A stretch of DNA of 64,000 bases from Maniola hyperantus (lineage: Eukaryota; Arthropoda; Insecta; Lepidoptera; Nymphalidae). This document shows positions 31,641-43,321 of the stretch, one piece after another. Each line of letters begins with the position of its first letter. Position 1 is the first letter of the stretch. The stretch is from assembly GCF_902806685.2 (NCBI RefSeq), contig NC_048538.1, positions 12,028,001 to 12,092,000 of the forward strand, read 5' to 3'. The notes beneath the pieces were generated by a model, which was given only the letters and a program-made list of their open reading frames with translations, was not told where the DNA came from and did no database searches. The position numbers and the translations under genes were made by a program.

Positions 31641-32430
31641 GCCATGTGCTTCATATATGTGTATGTGTATACCTATGTTCATTTCGGAATGTAACTATGT
31701 AAACGAATCCCTTCGTATTTTTTGTGATTCACTTATTCAAGGACTTTTAAGCCTAATTTGCACACTGCGCAGCATGAAAATATCCAACGTAGACGTAAGA
31801 CGTAATGTACGTAGACTTAAAAGGACTAAACCTTTTGAGCCTGTGTAGTTATAGTGAGTGAAAGTATAGTGCTATTCAAAGAACACAAGAACATAGTGAA
31901 AGCATAGTGCTAGTGCAATTTGAAGAACACAAAAACAAAGTGTCTGCCAATAAAACTAACTATAAACCAAAATAGGTCTTTGGACCGATTCTTAGGTATA
32001 AGTCGTTTATACGTTTAGATTATTATTACTTATTAGCCCCACTCATAGGCTGGATTGTAATGTTAGTAAAGTACTGTTGTCAGCACTTTACGATTTTAAA
32101 AAAATCTAACGTTAGATCTACATTTTCGTCGTTTTTGTCTCAGCCAACCTTCACTGCCGGACAGTCTCTTGTAGGAATTTCCGCACTCTGCGGTTTTATG
32201 TCGCTTTTAAGCCCAGCGATTCTCTGCAACTTATTTGATATCATATTATGTCCACCTAAAAGAGAATCTAGCAGTAGGTACCTACTGCTGCACTTTTCGA
32301 TGCAACGTGGCAAATCAAATATTTTTGAGACCCCAAAAATTACTATTGATCCTTAGAGCTGTTTCCCGTTTTATAGTCACTTCAGCATCGCAAATCGTTG
32401 AACCATACTGGCTTCTTTGATTCTATTATA
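31641..32430. other. Unassigned sequence
   Basis: Short open frames (31657-31848 and 32060-32356, plus) show no recognisable domain. A small hairpin AGCAGTAGGTACCTACTGCT at 32270-32289 is a perfect 20-bp palindrome. Confidence 0.3.
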
Positions 32431-32595
32431 CGAATCCCCAAAAATCAAAGAGGAAAGAAAAATTCCCCATAGGATTTTAAAAAACCAAAAACCGCCGTAA
32501 CGTGGACGAAGCCGTAGACAATAGCTAACAGAATATAACAAAAAAAAAACGGGGCGAATGGAGAACCACCTCTTTTTTGGAAGTCGGTTAAAAAT
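32431..32595 (-). mobile_element. Family A head fragment joined to another repeat end
   Basis: AATCAAAGAGGAAAGAAAAA, GGATTTTAAAAAACC and ACGTGGACGAAGCCGTAG are the family A head in reverse. At 32560-32595 CCACCTCTTTTTTGGAAGTC + GGTTAAAAA is a terminus I know from a different lepidopteran repeat (echoed at about 62098-62110 as AAGCCGACTTCCAAA). Confidence 0.65.
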
Positions 32596-32649
32596 AATCT
32601 TGAACGGTTGTTCAGTTACTCTATTAATAGTTATAAACAGAAGTTTGAG

Positions 32650-32770
32650 TACAAAGCGGGCGCACAATGCGGCTAGACAATAGGCACACACAGCGTGTCA
32701 CAGTCAGACATAATAATTAGCACTGAGATTGTCCGATTAATAAGCGCATTGTCTCCTTTCAACTCGTCTA
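32650..32770 (+). repeat. Family S duplicated block, copy 1
   Basis: It shares GTCAGACATAATAATTAGCA, GATTGTC.GATTAATA.GCGC and ATTG.(C/T)TCCTTTCA with 34075-34200, same direction, about 1.4 kb apart. Confidence 0.65.
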
Positions 32771-32999
32771 CCAAATCTATATTCATAAAACATTCTGTAA
32801 GTACTCTTCAAAAATAAAGACGCGTCATTGCATACTTTTATTAGGAGATGCAACAGACGTTACATCCCTACGAGCTATGATTTGAAGACACAAAAAGATT
32901 TTAAAGGGTCATCGGTCATAGTAGACACAATGCTTGTAGCATCAGCAAACTTACAATTGTTTTGCTTGTAATAGTTTCATCATCGCCATCAATAGCCTA

Positions 33000-33235
33000 T
33001 AACAGTCCACTGCTGGACTAAAGACCTCTCCCAACAGGAAGGTTGGCCCGTAATCACTACGCTTGGCAGACGGGTTGGTGATCGCAGTAGGTGGTAGTAG
33101 AAGCACAGAGGACGCTGCTTGCCGTTCTCCATTATATTCCTTTATTCGCCTCGTAGGACACCTGCAGGAAGAGGAGAGGTGGTGACAACAGTGTATTCTA
33201 CTCTGCCGTCACCACACGGCATATACAACAGTTTT
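33000..33235. repeat. Dispersed lepidopteran repeat, probable LINE 3' antisense
   Basis: CAGTCCACTGCTGGACTAAA, GACCTCTCCCAACAGGAAGG, GGCAGACGGGTTGGTGATCG and ATTCTACTCTGCCGTCACCA. I recall these blocks as a frequent repeat in moth and butterfly genomes. The TCCACTGCTGGA start resembles the antisense LINE ends at 26953 and 59470, but I cannot read a frame. Confidence 0.55.
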
Positions 33236-33600
33236 ATATACTTAGTAACATTCATACAATCAGGCAATTCCAACGGTTTGAAACCGTCAGCTTAAAATAC
33301 CCACACGATTTGCTTAGCCAAATCTCTATACAGGACGCGTTTAAATAGTTTGCGTTTTGGTCTGTACATCAATCGTGCTGGCTTACCCCAGTACGTGAGG
33401 AGCGTAACATTGCGTTCAGGTCTAGGTTTATAACTACTGTAAAGTGGCATATAGATAGATAGCTGTTAGTAAACTTTGCAGAACGTGATACAAGATAAAC
33501 TTCCAACAGTGGTGATTCTAGTCGAATAATTAATTGGAGATGATGTTTTTGCGCTTCAGCGGGAATTTTTCCGGAATCAGCGGCCTTATTATCAGTACCC

Positions 33601-33824
33601 TTATTATAAATGCGAAAGTGTGTTTATTTGTTGGTTTATTGGTTTGTTGGTTTGTCCTTCAATCACGTCGCAACGGGTCAACGGTTTGAAGTGTTTTTTT
33701 GCATAGGTATAGATAAGGACCTGGAGAGTGACATAGGCCACTTTTCATCCCGGAAAATGAAAGAGTTCCCACGGGATTTTCAAAAAACCTAATTCCACGC
33801 GGACGAAGTCGCGGGCACCAGCTA
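33601..33824 (-). mobile_element. Variant of family A with GGTT array, complete
   Basis: TTATTATAAATGCGAAAGTG, then TTGGTTTATTGGTTTGTTGG, CTTCAATCACGTCGCAACG, GACCTGGAGAGTGACATAGG, CATCCCGGAAAATGAAAGAG, and the head ACGCGGACGAAGTCGCGGGC. The GTCT array of standard A copies is replaced by GGTT/GTTT. Confidence 0.87.
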
Positions 33825-34074
33825 TAGTGAGTAAAATGGAAACAAATCACAAAATTGTCACTGCATAAGATACCATATTATTTGAATATTATGATACTGG
33901 GTAATTGGCGGCGATCGCTTGCAAGGTTAATTTTAACAATGTCAAATGTGGTATATTAAACCCTACATAGAGAAACCCTACTTTACGTGTCGATGGCTAT
34001 GACGTGTATTTCAGGCTAGAAGTTGTTAAACGTATCAAGGCAGCGAAGCGCTGCAGTAAACCAGTAAACCGTCT

Positions 34075-34200
34075 AGAGTACAATACGGCATACAATACGG
34101 CCATACAATACGTAAGCATGGCGCGTCACCGTCAGATATAATTAGCACGCTATTGAAATTGTCTGATTAATACGCGCATTGCTTCCTTTCATTCCGCGGT
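34075..34200 (+). repeat. Family S duplicated block, copy 2
   Basis: ACCGTCAGATATAATTAGCA, ATTGTCTGATTAATACGCGC and TTGCTTCCTTTCATTCCGCG. Just upstream, ATACGGCATACAATACGGCC has a 12-bp self repeat (CATACAATACGG). Confidence 0.65.
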
Positions 34201-35661
34201 CGACTTGCGTACTGCAACATTGATTTGCATTTCAAAATCGCAACCGATTGTCGATATTGAAATCATAATTATGCGCGAAATGCATTTTATGACGTCAATT
34301 GACACTTTTGTCATACAATAATGTTTGTCAAGAGACAAAATAAATGCGTTCACAAAAGACAATGCGCTACATACGTAGTGTTTTGATGGTAACATACCAA
34401 CACTAGTGTCAACAAAAACCTTACCTACCTACTATGCGCGAAAGCATAGATGACGAATAAAAACACAACATTAATTTTTATCTACCTTTTAGATTATTCA
34501 TTAAATAGATATACTCATTATTTTAATCGGAATATAATTAAAGTCAACTAAATACAGTTTCAATTACTACCCAATATAACACCGAAGTTACTCGAGCGTA
34601 ACGATCGTCATAACCGATTCAGCAAGAAATATCATCGGCGCAATTACCACTTTTTGCTGATAAATGTGTCCGCCCAGTGCTGTTTATGTGCCATTAACTT
34701 GAAATATACTAAATTATAAGTAATCAGTTATAGTCCAGAAACCAACTAAGCAGCATTCCGCAGCGAAAAAACGCTCCCAAAATCCTGCTCGAATGTATTC
34801 TGTGGAAATAATAACTACATGGATAGGACGCAGACCATGCAAACATTTCCGCGTGTCCTATTGTTACTAAATTTTCGCGTAGATATCGTATGCGGAATGC
34901 GGAAATGCGGAAATTCAGCAACTTTGTAAAGGCTGTTTTACACCGGAGCAACAACATGCGACGCTGCGGTATGCTACAAATTCATTTTGTAACCTCAAGC
35001 AGCATGCAGCAGTCTATTTTCTACCAAGACAACATCATGTTTATAAGTGGAATATTACAAGATAAAGTATCTGCCGACGATTCTTTTTGCAATATAAATT
35101 ATTGTTGGTACTATGTGGTCCTATCGCATGAATCTATGTTACACTTTGTTGTTCTAGCGTAAATGAAACTTTACACACGGTTTTCTTTCAAAATTAACAT
35201 ACCACAGCGTGAAATTCCACGCGCCGAATTTTCGTTGTCACTATACTACTCCTAAAGACAAATTTAATGTAATGAAATCCCCCGAGCGAAAAAACGCTAG
35301 GTGACATATTAAATTTATACAGCGTTTTATCTACGCAGATATGGCACTCTTCTAACTTTCCTTAACATGGCGCTTGTCAAGCTAAATATCACGCGTGTTT
35401 CTCCGCTCGCGATTTTTCGCTAGATCTGTCCCTAGCCTAGATTACAATAATTATTACGTCTTGTACGTGTGTTCGGTAGAGCTGCGTATGTTATGACAAC
35501 AATTTGTTACACGCGGTACACTATTACAAAGATATATCGGGCACCGAAGACTTATGGTGCTCCTAACTGTATTTACGTTTTGATATATTATTTGAAAACA
35601 TGGTTGTTTCCACTTATTAATGAAAATTCACACACCGCTTACATTTACATTGCTTTTAAAT
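34201..35661. other. Long unassigned stretch
   Basis: 34890-35162 (plus) is open for 90 codons without a recognisable domain. GCGAAAAAACGCT occurs twice (34758 and 35286). No known repeat family is identified. Confidence 0.3.
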
Positions 35662-35866
35662 CCATCTATAAATAATAAATGCGAAAGTGTGTCTATCTGT
35701 CTCTCTGTCTGCTAGCTTTTCACGGCCCAACAGATTAACCGGTTTTGGTGAAATTGGGCACAGAGTTAGCTTACATCCCGGGGTCGGCTACTTTTTATAC
35801 CGGAAAATCAAAGAGTTCCCTCGGGACTTTTATAAAACCTAAATCCACGCGACAAAGACGGATCAT
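35662..35866 (-). mobile_element. Family A element, head slightly damaged
   Basis: AATAAATGCGAAAGTGTGTC, short (GTCT)n near 35692-35712, GCTAGCTTTTCACGGCCCAA, GGAAAATCAAAGAGTTCCCT and AAATCCACGCGACAAAGACG, where the GGACGAAGTCGCG head is cut short. Confidence 0.9.
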
Positions 35867-37009
35867 CAAAAATGTCAAATGTGTAAAACGAAAATGGTAC
35901 AAAATGGTACGTATAGATGCGTGAAAGTTATTAGTCATGAGCAGCTAGGATCTGAGTTCCTTAGTGACTCTTCCTTATGGAACTGATTTTCTAAAAGCTG
36001 ATGCCTATTCCGTATTGTGCTAATCGTTTCCTGTTTAGGGTAAAAAAGATGGCAGCAGCAACAAGATCTGTCAATCTGTATTTTTTTTAAATTTGTATTG
36101 AAAATGTTACAATAAAACTTATCTATAGAGTGATTTGTATATTTAAATGAAACAGATACAACTTGAAATAAAGTATAAACACACCTTATGTAAAAATTAT
36201 TAGACACAAACCCATTATCTTCCATATTTTTACGTTAAATTTTTAGCTTTTTTACCATTCTGCTGTAATCACGATCTGCAACTGTGAGTAAAACATATGT
36301 ACCAAACTCAAAACTAAACTTCCACTTTGTTGTGGCACTCTAAGCTGTTTGTTTTATCATAATTGTTTTTCATTTTAATTGTTTCAACGATACGCAGCGA
36401 AAAACAAATACGACGTACAAGAAAAACCACAATCCTATGTACGTAGGAGAAATTAACCGCTACAGTATTTGAATAACCGCTCGTTTAACTTTTATTTTCA
36501 CAACAAAGTACGAGTTTATAACTATCTCGTAACAACGAACCGCCGACTTTTATAGTACAACCGTAAAGTCATACACATCACGCGGTAAGCAGTCAAGGGT
36601 TTCAAGCAGTTGAATAGAAATTTTTACGCACATTTGTACGTGTCAGATACAAGCTAAGACAACCTACTTTATCTTTAGTTTTTGCTTGCGAAGTTGTCCG
36701 CATTTATTCAAATTTACCCGTAGGAAAAGTTCTTTTCGGTATAAAAATAGCCTATGTCTCTTTCCGGCTTGCCACTGAAAAAATCACCTCAACCCATTAC
36801 TATCATCACTATATTGCTGCATGAAAAAGGAGGAATAACCAACAATTATACTTTTATTTATATTTTATCCTGCATTCAGATGATCAGCCTATTCCTAATT
36901 CAATTAGATCGATGTTAATACCTACTACATTCTTATACATAGTCTTATAGGAATATAGTATATACATCGATCCCGAAGTAAGTATGCATTTTATTTAAAT
37001 TTATTTTTA
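35867..37009. other. Unassigned, with one small family A fragment
   Basis: 36684-36770 (plus) carries CGAAGTTGTCCGCATTT, GGTATAAAAATAGCCTATGT and CTTTCCGG, a decayed family A piece. The rest shows nothing I recognise. Confidence 0.4.
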
Positions 37010-37634
37010 CCAGCTTACTCGCGTCCCGTGACTTCGTCCGCGTGGACTACACAAATTTCAAACTTCTGTTTTACCCCTTTGGGGATTGCATTTTCATAAT
37101 AGCTGATGTCTACTTTAAGCGTAAGTCAGAAAAGCAGGTTAAATTTAACTAATTTTATAAGTTATTAAAATGTTCCCTCACATAAAGCTTGCACGTGGAT
37201 ATAGATCGCAACGCGTAGAGGCTTATTGAGAGATTTAATCTTTATAATAACCTAACTGCAACATTAACTTGATTAGGGCACAATTGCTATTGTAACCACT
37301 TAATCAAAATATCGACCTAAACACAAAAGTATTCAATAGTCGTTGAGTCTCGAGTCGGAACGAAACTGCCTGAAAACCTTCAAACACCGGGTATTTATAC
37401 AAATCGATTCAAGATGGCTCCCCGCCACCGATCGCGTGACATCGGATGAGTCAAATATTGTCCAATTCATTAAACTAACTTCAATAAGCTAACACTACAT
37501 AATAGCATCATAGTAGCTACCTGCGTGCTAAATTTCAGTCCAATCCATCCAGTAGTTGCGTTGATAATCAGTCAGTCAGTCACTCAGTCAGTCTGTCAAT
37601 CAGTCAGTCAGTCAGCTATTCTTTGTGTATAATA
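37010..37634 (+). mobile_element. Family D element split by about 370 bp
   Basis: The head side is at 37010-37125 (CGTGACTTCGTCCGCGTGGA, CACAAATTTCAAAC, CCCCTTTGGGGATTG, ATAGCTGATGTCTAC). The tail side is at about 37500-37634 (ATAGTAGCTACCTGCGTGCT, AATTTCAGTCCAATCCATCC, a CAGT array at 37569-37614). The sequence between (about 37126-37499) is not family D. Confidence 0.75.
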
Positions 37635-37637
37635 TCG

Positions 37638-37854
37638 ACTGCTTATTCCCGCGACTTCGTCCGCGTGGTCTACACAAATTTCGAACCCCTTTTTATCTCC
37701 TTGCGGGTTGAATTTCCAAAAATTCTTTTTTAGTGGATGTCTACGTCATATTAGCTTATGCATGCCAAATTTCAGACCAATCCGTCCGGAAGTTTGAGCT
37801 GTGAGTTGATAAATCAGTCAGTCAGTCAGTCACCTTTTCCTTTTATATATTTAG
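37638..37854 (+). mobile_element. Family D element, complete
   Basis: CCCGCGACTTCGTCCGCGTG head, CTCCTTGCGGGTTGAATTTC, CAAATTTCAGACCAATCCGT, (CAGT)n at about 37816-37831 and the terminus CTTTTATATATTTAGATT. It follows the split copy directly. Confidence 0.9.
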
Positions 37855-39970
37855 ATTTTCAGGGGATAGAGCCCTTATGCTTGTACTAGAACATAATACC
37901 TAATGTATATTGGACTTGAGATTGTTAATGTAGACTTCACAAGGGAATACTGATTAATTATTTAGTATCACGCTCAGCTAAGCCTAAAGTGCAATTTCTA
38001 TTGCAATCTCTAAATCAAATATCACAATCTAAAGACAAAAAAGTTAACTGAAATGTTAAAACTTAAAACACACATATTTATATTAAATATTTCAAGATGC
38101 ATTTGCCATCATCGAATTATTTCACGTTTCACTCTATGATATACCTAGTAGTTCCTAAGATACCTAACAAAGAAAAATAATAAATTTAAGTATTTTTTTA
38201 AATTTAGTGTTGTTTTATTTTACTTTTAATTTAGATTTAAGTTTTTTAATATATTTGTTTATCCCTTTTTTAAATCTAACAAGAATATGTATGAGCGGTT
38301 ATATAAAATAACTAAAAGGGATACCAGGCCTTCAATTACAATATAAAAAGAAGTAAATACAAACATTAAAGTTAAAATAACATGAATGATAAACAAGCCT
38401 ATTTGAAAAAGTCAACAAAAACGAGGCCACCCGGAGACAGAATGCCTTTTAATTAGTAGCTTTAGTGCTGTAAAATTCCGTTGACTTCATAGTGAAATTA
38501 ATTAACGGAGAACGTACTCACTACTAACAATCCAAGAGTTCCTAGAATTATGGAATGGGATTCATCTGAGAAATATTTAATAGGTATGTGGCATTAAAAA
38601 ATACTATCGGGTGAATACTAAAATATCTTTTAGGCCTCGTTCAGGGAGACGCGAGTGTTGCGGTTGCGCATGACAGCCAAATTAAACTTATAGGTACTGA
38701 TATATCAGCTAAAAGATGCCCACGATTTCTCCCACGTAGATTTAGAAAAAAATGTTATAAACGTGGATGGAAGGGTATTTTCTAGAAAAAAAATTAAAAG
38801 TGAGAGTAGGTAAAAAAAGTTGTACCTAGGTATACCACCTCGAGGTTTTGTTTGTAATTTTTTCTTTTTGATCTTACTGATAGATTAAAAGTTCAAATGA
38901 AATCGTTCCGTATGAAAGCGGTATCTTTTGAAATCTGGGAAATAATATAATTAGACGTTCAACTATACCTAACTAGAATCAAAACTTAGAACTTTCCAAT
39001 TTGCCCAAGTAAATACACGCGTAGAAGCAGATAAAGTGCACATAACTTAGACAAAGACCAAGTTCTAGCTCGAATTACAGCTGGCTAATGGCGTTCCATT
39101 CCACTCATTAATGCTCCAAAGGACTTGTATGGGGATTGTTTCTATTGCAGCCGACGTCTGCCCACTTTAACAATGCAACTTATATCTATTTCGAAAGCAT
39201 CTTGAGCAGATTACGTACAATTTTCATAAAGTTACATCGAAATTAATTTACCCAATGTATGAATGTAATGTGCGAATAATGGAACGTACAATCCACGTTT
39301 GAATAGCTACTATTCTCCTCTAGCTTAAAAGAGAAAACATTTGCTGTCTTTAGATTTTCTAACTCTACTACTTTAAGATATGTTGTACTACGCCGCACAT
39401 AGCACAAAATATTTCATCTGGACAAGACACGGCTGAGGCATGGGTAAAATTATTTGCAAATCACGTGCGGACAGGCCGGTGTTTCGATAGCAGTAATAGG
39501 TAATTAAATCAATTGCTTGTACGGGGATTCATGACATGGGAGGGGCAATGCTCTAGATTTCTAGCTCCTAAAAAATGTTAAAAATGGACTCACTTTTTCT
39601 ACATAAATATAGGCAATAATGCGGTTTTATGTATGCAATCAGAGGACTTAAAATTTCATTTTTTGATTACCTAAATGACTACCAGGCCAAACTTAATTTT
39701 GGTATACTATATTTATTTTTACATGCTAAATTATACCGGACATTCTCAACACCAGATGAATTATATAGTTCACGCGTGCTATTGATCGGAGGCGTTACAG
39801 TTGCATGCATAATAATTTTAGATTATTGATGGCTTGTTGATGGCTGACTGACGAACTGCCTTTCAAATCCGCTTACGTAATCCAGCTTTAGTAAAGCAAC
39901 AACCCCCTGATTTATGCTTGGATGTATTATTTGTTTAATATATTATGAGATGGGTAATGTGTCGCCTCAA
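37855..39970. other. Long stretch, largely unassigned
   Basis: 38708-38746 is a family A head scrap (AAGATGCCCACGATTTCTCC). 39030-39270 is of higher complexity (GCTGGCTAATGGCGTTCCAT, GCAGCCGACGTCTGCCCACT) with no second copy and may be single-copy DNA. 39629-39829 (plus) is open for 66 codons without known motifs. Confidence 0.3.
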
Positions 39971-40135
39971 TAAGGCCCGGTCTCCACCTAAGCGGAGCGG
40001 AGAGGAGATGTGTGCGGTCGGCCAATCAGATTAAAAAAAAACACGTGATATTTTTTTCACGTCATTTTTTATGAATCTGATTAGTTGACTGAACACATCT
40101 CCTCTCCTCTCCGCTTAGGTGGAGACCGGGCCTTA
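39971..40135. mobile_element. Family I foldback MITE with CTCAA flanks
   Basis: The TIRs start TAAGGCCCGGTCTCCACCTA (39971) and end with the exact complement GGAGACCGGGCCTTA (40135), matching for about 26 bp and then continuing imperfectly through GGAGAGGAGATGTGT/ACACATCTCCTCTCC. CTCAA lies on both sides (39966-39970 and 40136-40140), a plausible 5-bp target duplication. No coding frame. Confidence 0.92.
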
Positions 40136-40179
40136 CTCAATCATACAATGGCAGATCGAAATGCTCTTGGTTTTCTGAT

Positions 40180-40318
40180 TTAGGCCCTGTTTCACAACCT
40201 CCAATTAACTTTATATAACAAATTTGACTTTATAACAGTGTTTTTATGGAGAATCTGTCAAAATGTCAAACTGATGCGTTAGATAAAGTTTATCAGGCGA
40301 TGGTGAAACAGGCCCTTA
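40180..40318. mobile_element. Family N MITE, TTA duplication (Harbinger-like)
   Basis: TTA+GGCCCTGTTTCAC at 40180 and GTGAAACAGGCCC+TTA at 40318 give 13-bp TIRs with one mismatch and a TTA on each side. A 3-bp TWA duplication is typical of PIF/Harbinger insertion. The interior (TTGACTTTATAACAGTGTTT) is non-coding. It sits 45 bp from family I. Confidence 0.87.
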
Positions 40319-40589
40319 ATGTCATTAGGTTGTTTCACACTACGCAGCGGCAGCCCTGCGAGCGTGTCGACACATGAGCGAGGCAAAAACCCATTTCTAC
40401 AGTCTACACTAAAGCACAATACTGTAAGACCCAAGCGTGGACCTTTCATGATGGACTTGCGCATTATCTCCACCACTTCGTATAAAAAGTACGAATTCCG
40501 TAGATTTCGTACTCTTCTGTCAACATAGTGCCTGCTACTCGTTACAATCCCCAACTCCATGTGTTCGAAAATTTACAATAAAATTCCAA

Positions 40590-40815
40590 ACCCTATCAAA
40601 AAAATTGAAAATAATATAGCGTTCATCAATACATTTAAAAAAATCTTAATCGAAGAAGCCTATTACAAGATTAATGACTAACTACTTGACGATTAATAAG
40701 CGCTGTCTCCCTACTAAAATTGCTGTGCCCAACAGGGCTTCAATGTTGTAATAAATATAATTGTTTAATAATTTATCAATATTGGAATGCATGAATGGAA
40801 TGAAATAAATGACAT
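40590..40815 (+). mobile_element. LINE 3' end (family O), better copy
   Basis: The plus strand reads FINTFKKILIEEAYYKINDY then a stop. I know this pattern (FKK.L...AYY.I.(D/E)(D/E)(Y/F)L) from the C-terminus of Jockey/CR1-type LINE ORF2. A 3'UTR follows with GCTGTCTCCCTACTA and CAACAGGGCTTCAATGTTG, and a GAATGAAATAAATGA tail. 5' truncated. Partner at 1812. Confidence 0.7.
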
Positions 40816-41274
40816 TATTGGTCAAACTATACCTATACTTACCATTTTACTCTTAAAGGGCTAAGAGAAATATTGTTATCAATAATTTAATTTATATTAA
40901 TTACTATCAATACCTCGTTTCTAAGAGAAGGAGGCATCTATTCATTAATTTTAATACTTACCTACCTACAATATTGGTGTCAAGAGCCAATGAGAAAACG
41001 AAATTTATTATATTGAAATGAAAAGCCAAAACGATATCGGGTAAAATATTGCGTAAATCATAACGTTACGTAATATCTTTTACAAGTCTTGAACTCCAAA
41101 CTTTTAACTATACTTCATGAAAAGTAGCTTCGGAGGGGAATTTCCGAACCGGTTATAGATCACTTAAAGTTTCTTACGTCTAGGAGTGATAAAGTATATA
41201 TCATTCTCCCTACATAGGTACTCACTATAGCTATATAATAATACTGTTACATAGTACGCGAAAATGGCTTGCCT
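40816..41274. other. AT-rich stretch, nothing recognised
   Basis: No repeat block recurs and no frame is of note. Confidence 0.35.
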
Positions 41275-41465
41275 TACAAAATGACAGTTATTTTTTGTGC
41301 TGATTCAAAGCGCCCCACCGAGCGTTCCGGGAGTTAAAGTTGACACGAAATGGTCTTCGTGTTGACACTTTGTTGACAGTTGACTCACTGCCACTATCAA
41401 CGCCAAATATGGCGATAGTCAAATTGCTTCAAAAACAAGTCATCAATGGTATGTCTGACGTAGGT
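41275..41465 (+). repeat. Family L repeat, third copy
   Basis: AAATGACAGTTATTTTTTGT, AGCGCCCCACCGAGCG, GTTGACACTTTGTTGACAG, CAACGCCAAATATGGCGA and TTGCTTCAAAAACAAG. The TTCCGAGTACGCTCA block of other copies is deleted. Confidence 0.7.
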
Positions 41466-41656
41466 ACTTTGTAATAGTACATTATATTATACTGTATTTC
41501 TTCTATCTACAGACTATGAGATTTATTAGCGCTTTTGCCCATGTGTCCTAATCTTGCATAGTTTTAGCAAAAGATACGAAAACAAAGCCAACAACACTTC
41601 ATTAATATCAAAATCTAGTGAGTAGTTTGGCAATCATGGGAGAACCGATGAACCAG

Positions 41657-41708
41657 TACACACACACACACACATGCACACACATACACATATACACACA
41701 CACACACA
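41657..41708. repeat. (CA)n microsatellite, interrupted
   Basis: About 50 bp of CA repeats with ATG, ATA and ATATA interruptions. It explains the valine/cysteine-rich minus-strand open frame over this spot. Confidence 0.97.
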
Positions 41709-42358
41709 GATGTAGACTGCTAAAAGCCTCGCGTTATCGGCTAAAAACAGGACCATAAAAGTTTCTCCCCTTTTGGTTCGTAGCGCTGCTAATATTATAA
41801 TCAAGCTTATTATCACACGATACACATTAATTAACATAACGTAGGTAGTCCTCGTAAACAGGCCTTGCATACGAGGTACACAATGGTTTCATCCCACGCC
41901 TCGTGTTCTCTTTTGTCAGCATCGGTTAAGTAAATTTAGCAATCTTTCTGAACAGCTCTGCAAGCACCTTGGTCCTACCGTTTCAACACTTGTTTATACC
42001 AGTGGTTTCACTCTTCACAAATTTTCAGTAAGCATATTCAGAAGTTTTATTCAAGAAAAATTTTACATCGTCAGTTCTGCCTGTTCCTTAACAAGTTACA
42101 AAGTTACAGTCGATACCGAAAAATTCTAGGTTGAAGAATTTTATTTCTACTACTAACTTTCTTAGAATGTTTTACCTATCTATACAGCATCTCACGTACA
42201 ATTAAAATGTAAATGAATCCAAAACATACATTCAGTGCTTTTCTAAGAACGCGTCTGGTTCAAAATTTCAAAGCACATAATTAACTCCTTAGAATATAAG
42301 ATTAGATAAACTTTAAATTCCAAGTTTTGATACTCTAACTTTTTATAAATATAGGGAA
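41709..42358. other. Unassigned AT-rich stretch
   Basis: No recurring block or convincing frame. Confidence 0.35.
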
Positions 42359-42565
42359 TCTATAAATATATAAAAGGAAAAGGTGACTGACTGACTGATC
42401 TATCAACGCACAACTCAAAGTTATGGATGGATCGGGCTGAAATTTGGCATGCAGAGAGCTATTATGACGTAGGCATCCGCTTAGAAAGGATTTTTGAAAA
42501 TTCAACCCCTACGGGGATGAAATAAGGGTTTGAAATTTGTGTGGTCCACGCAGATAAGCTAGTTT
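42359..42565 (-). mobile_element. Family D element with deleted head core
   Basis: ATAAATATATAAAAGGAAAA, (GACT)n at 42384-42397, TCAACGCACAACTCAAAG, TTTGGCATGCAGAGAGCTAT, and TGGTCCACGCAGATAAGCTA, where the GGACGAAGTCGCGAGCA block is deleted to GCAG. Confidence 0.9.
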
Positions 42566-42947
42566 AAAATAAAATAAAAATAGAACTCCGAAAATTATTC
42601 CGGCAAAAATTTCTATAATATTATGCTTACCTACTCAGCACAGAATTTTTCTTCATGAAGAATTTTACATGAAGCAGCTTTATCATGAGTTTTTCTTTTC
42701 TATCTTGTAAGCCATGCAAATCCTTTTAACCCTATTGCCGGTCATATTATAATGGAGATTGTGCCCTACTTATTTATTCCATATTAATTATGTATTAAAC
42801 TGTGGTCTAATCTTGAAAATAAAGTGATCTCGAATAAGTCACGTCAGCATTATCGACCGCGCATCTGGGCTGGCGTCTTCCCCAACAAGTATTATTAACA
42901 TGTAAATGAATCCCGTACCTACATGCTTTGTCTGCGATTTCATGAAC

Positions 42948-43275
42948 GTCATCATCATCAACCCACCGCCGGCTTACTACAGAGTACTCTCTACTCTCTA
43001 CTAGAGTCTCCTCTCAGAGCGAGAAGTGTTTTGGCTATAGTCTATGCCACGCTGGCCATATGCGAATTGGTAGACTTCGCACACCTTTAAGAACATTATG
43101 GAGAACTCTCAGGCATGCAGGTTTCCTCACGATGTTTTCCTTCACCGTTGAAGCAAGTGATATTTAATTACTTAAAACGCGAAAACTCCGAAAAGTTAGA
43201 GGTGCGTGCCCGGGATCGAACCCCCGACCTCCGATTAGACGGCGTCCTAACTCCTAACCACTAGGCTATCACACC
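42948..43275 (-). mobile_element. SINE-1 copy, full length, well preserved
   Basis: Reading the minus strand: head GATAGCCTAGTGGTTAGGAG (A box), B box GGGGGTTCGATCCCGGGCAC, then the conserved TAACTTTTCGGAGTT, GGTGAAGGAAAACATCGTGA, GGAAACCTGCATGCCTGAGA, GTTCTCCATAATGTTCTTAA blocks and an (ATG)n tail. Pol III boxes look intact. A short CTCTACT duplication lies at 42983-43004. As a SINE it would depend on a LINE partner, which is not identifiable here. Confidence 0.95.
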
Positions 43276-43321
43276 ATATAATATATTTTCTTATATTGTT
43301 AAGTTTTTAATGTCATTTAAG

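Noticed and set aside
43200..43275. Possible tRNA gene at SINE-1 heads
   Set aside because: A and B boxes are present but no full cloverleaf can be drawn and the same body follows in all copies; it is a SINE head.
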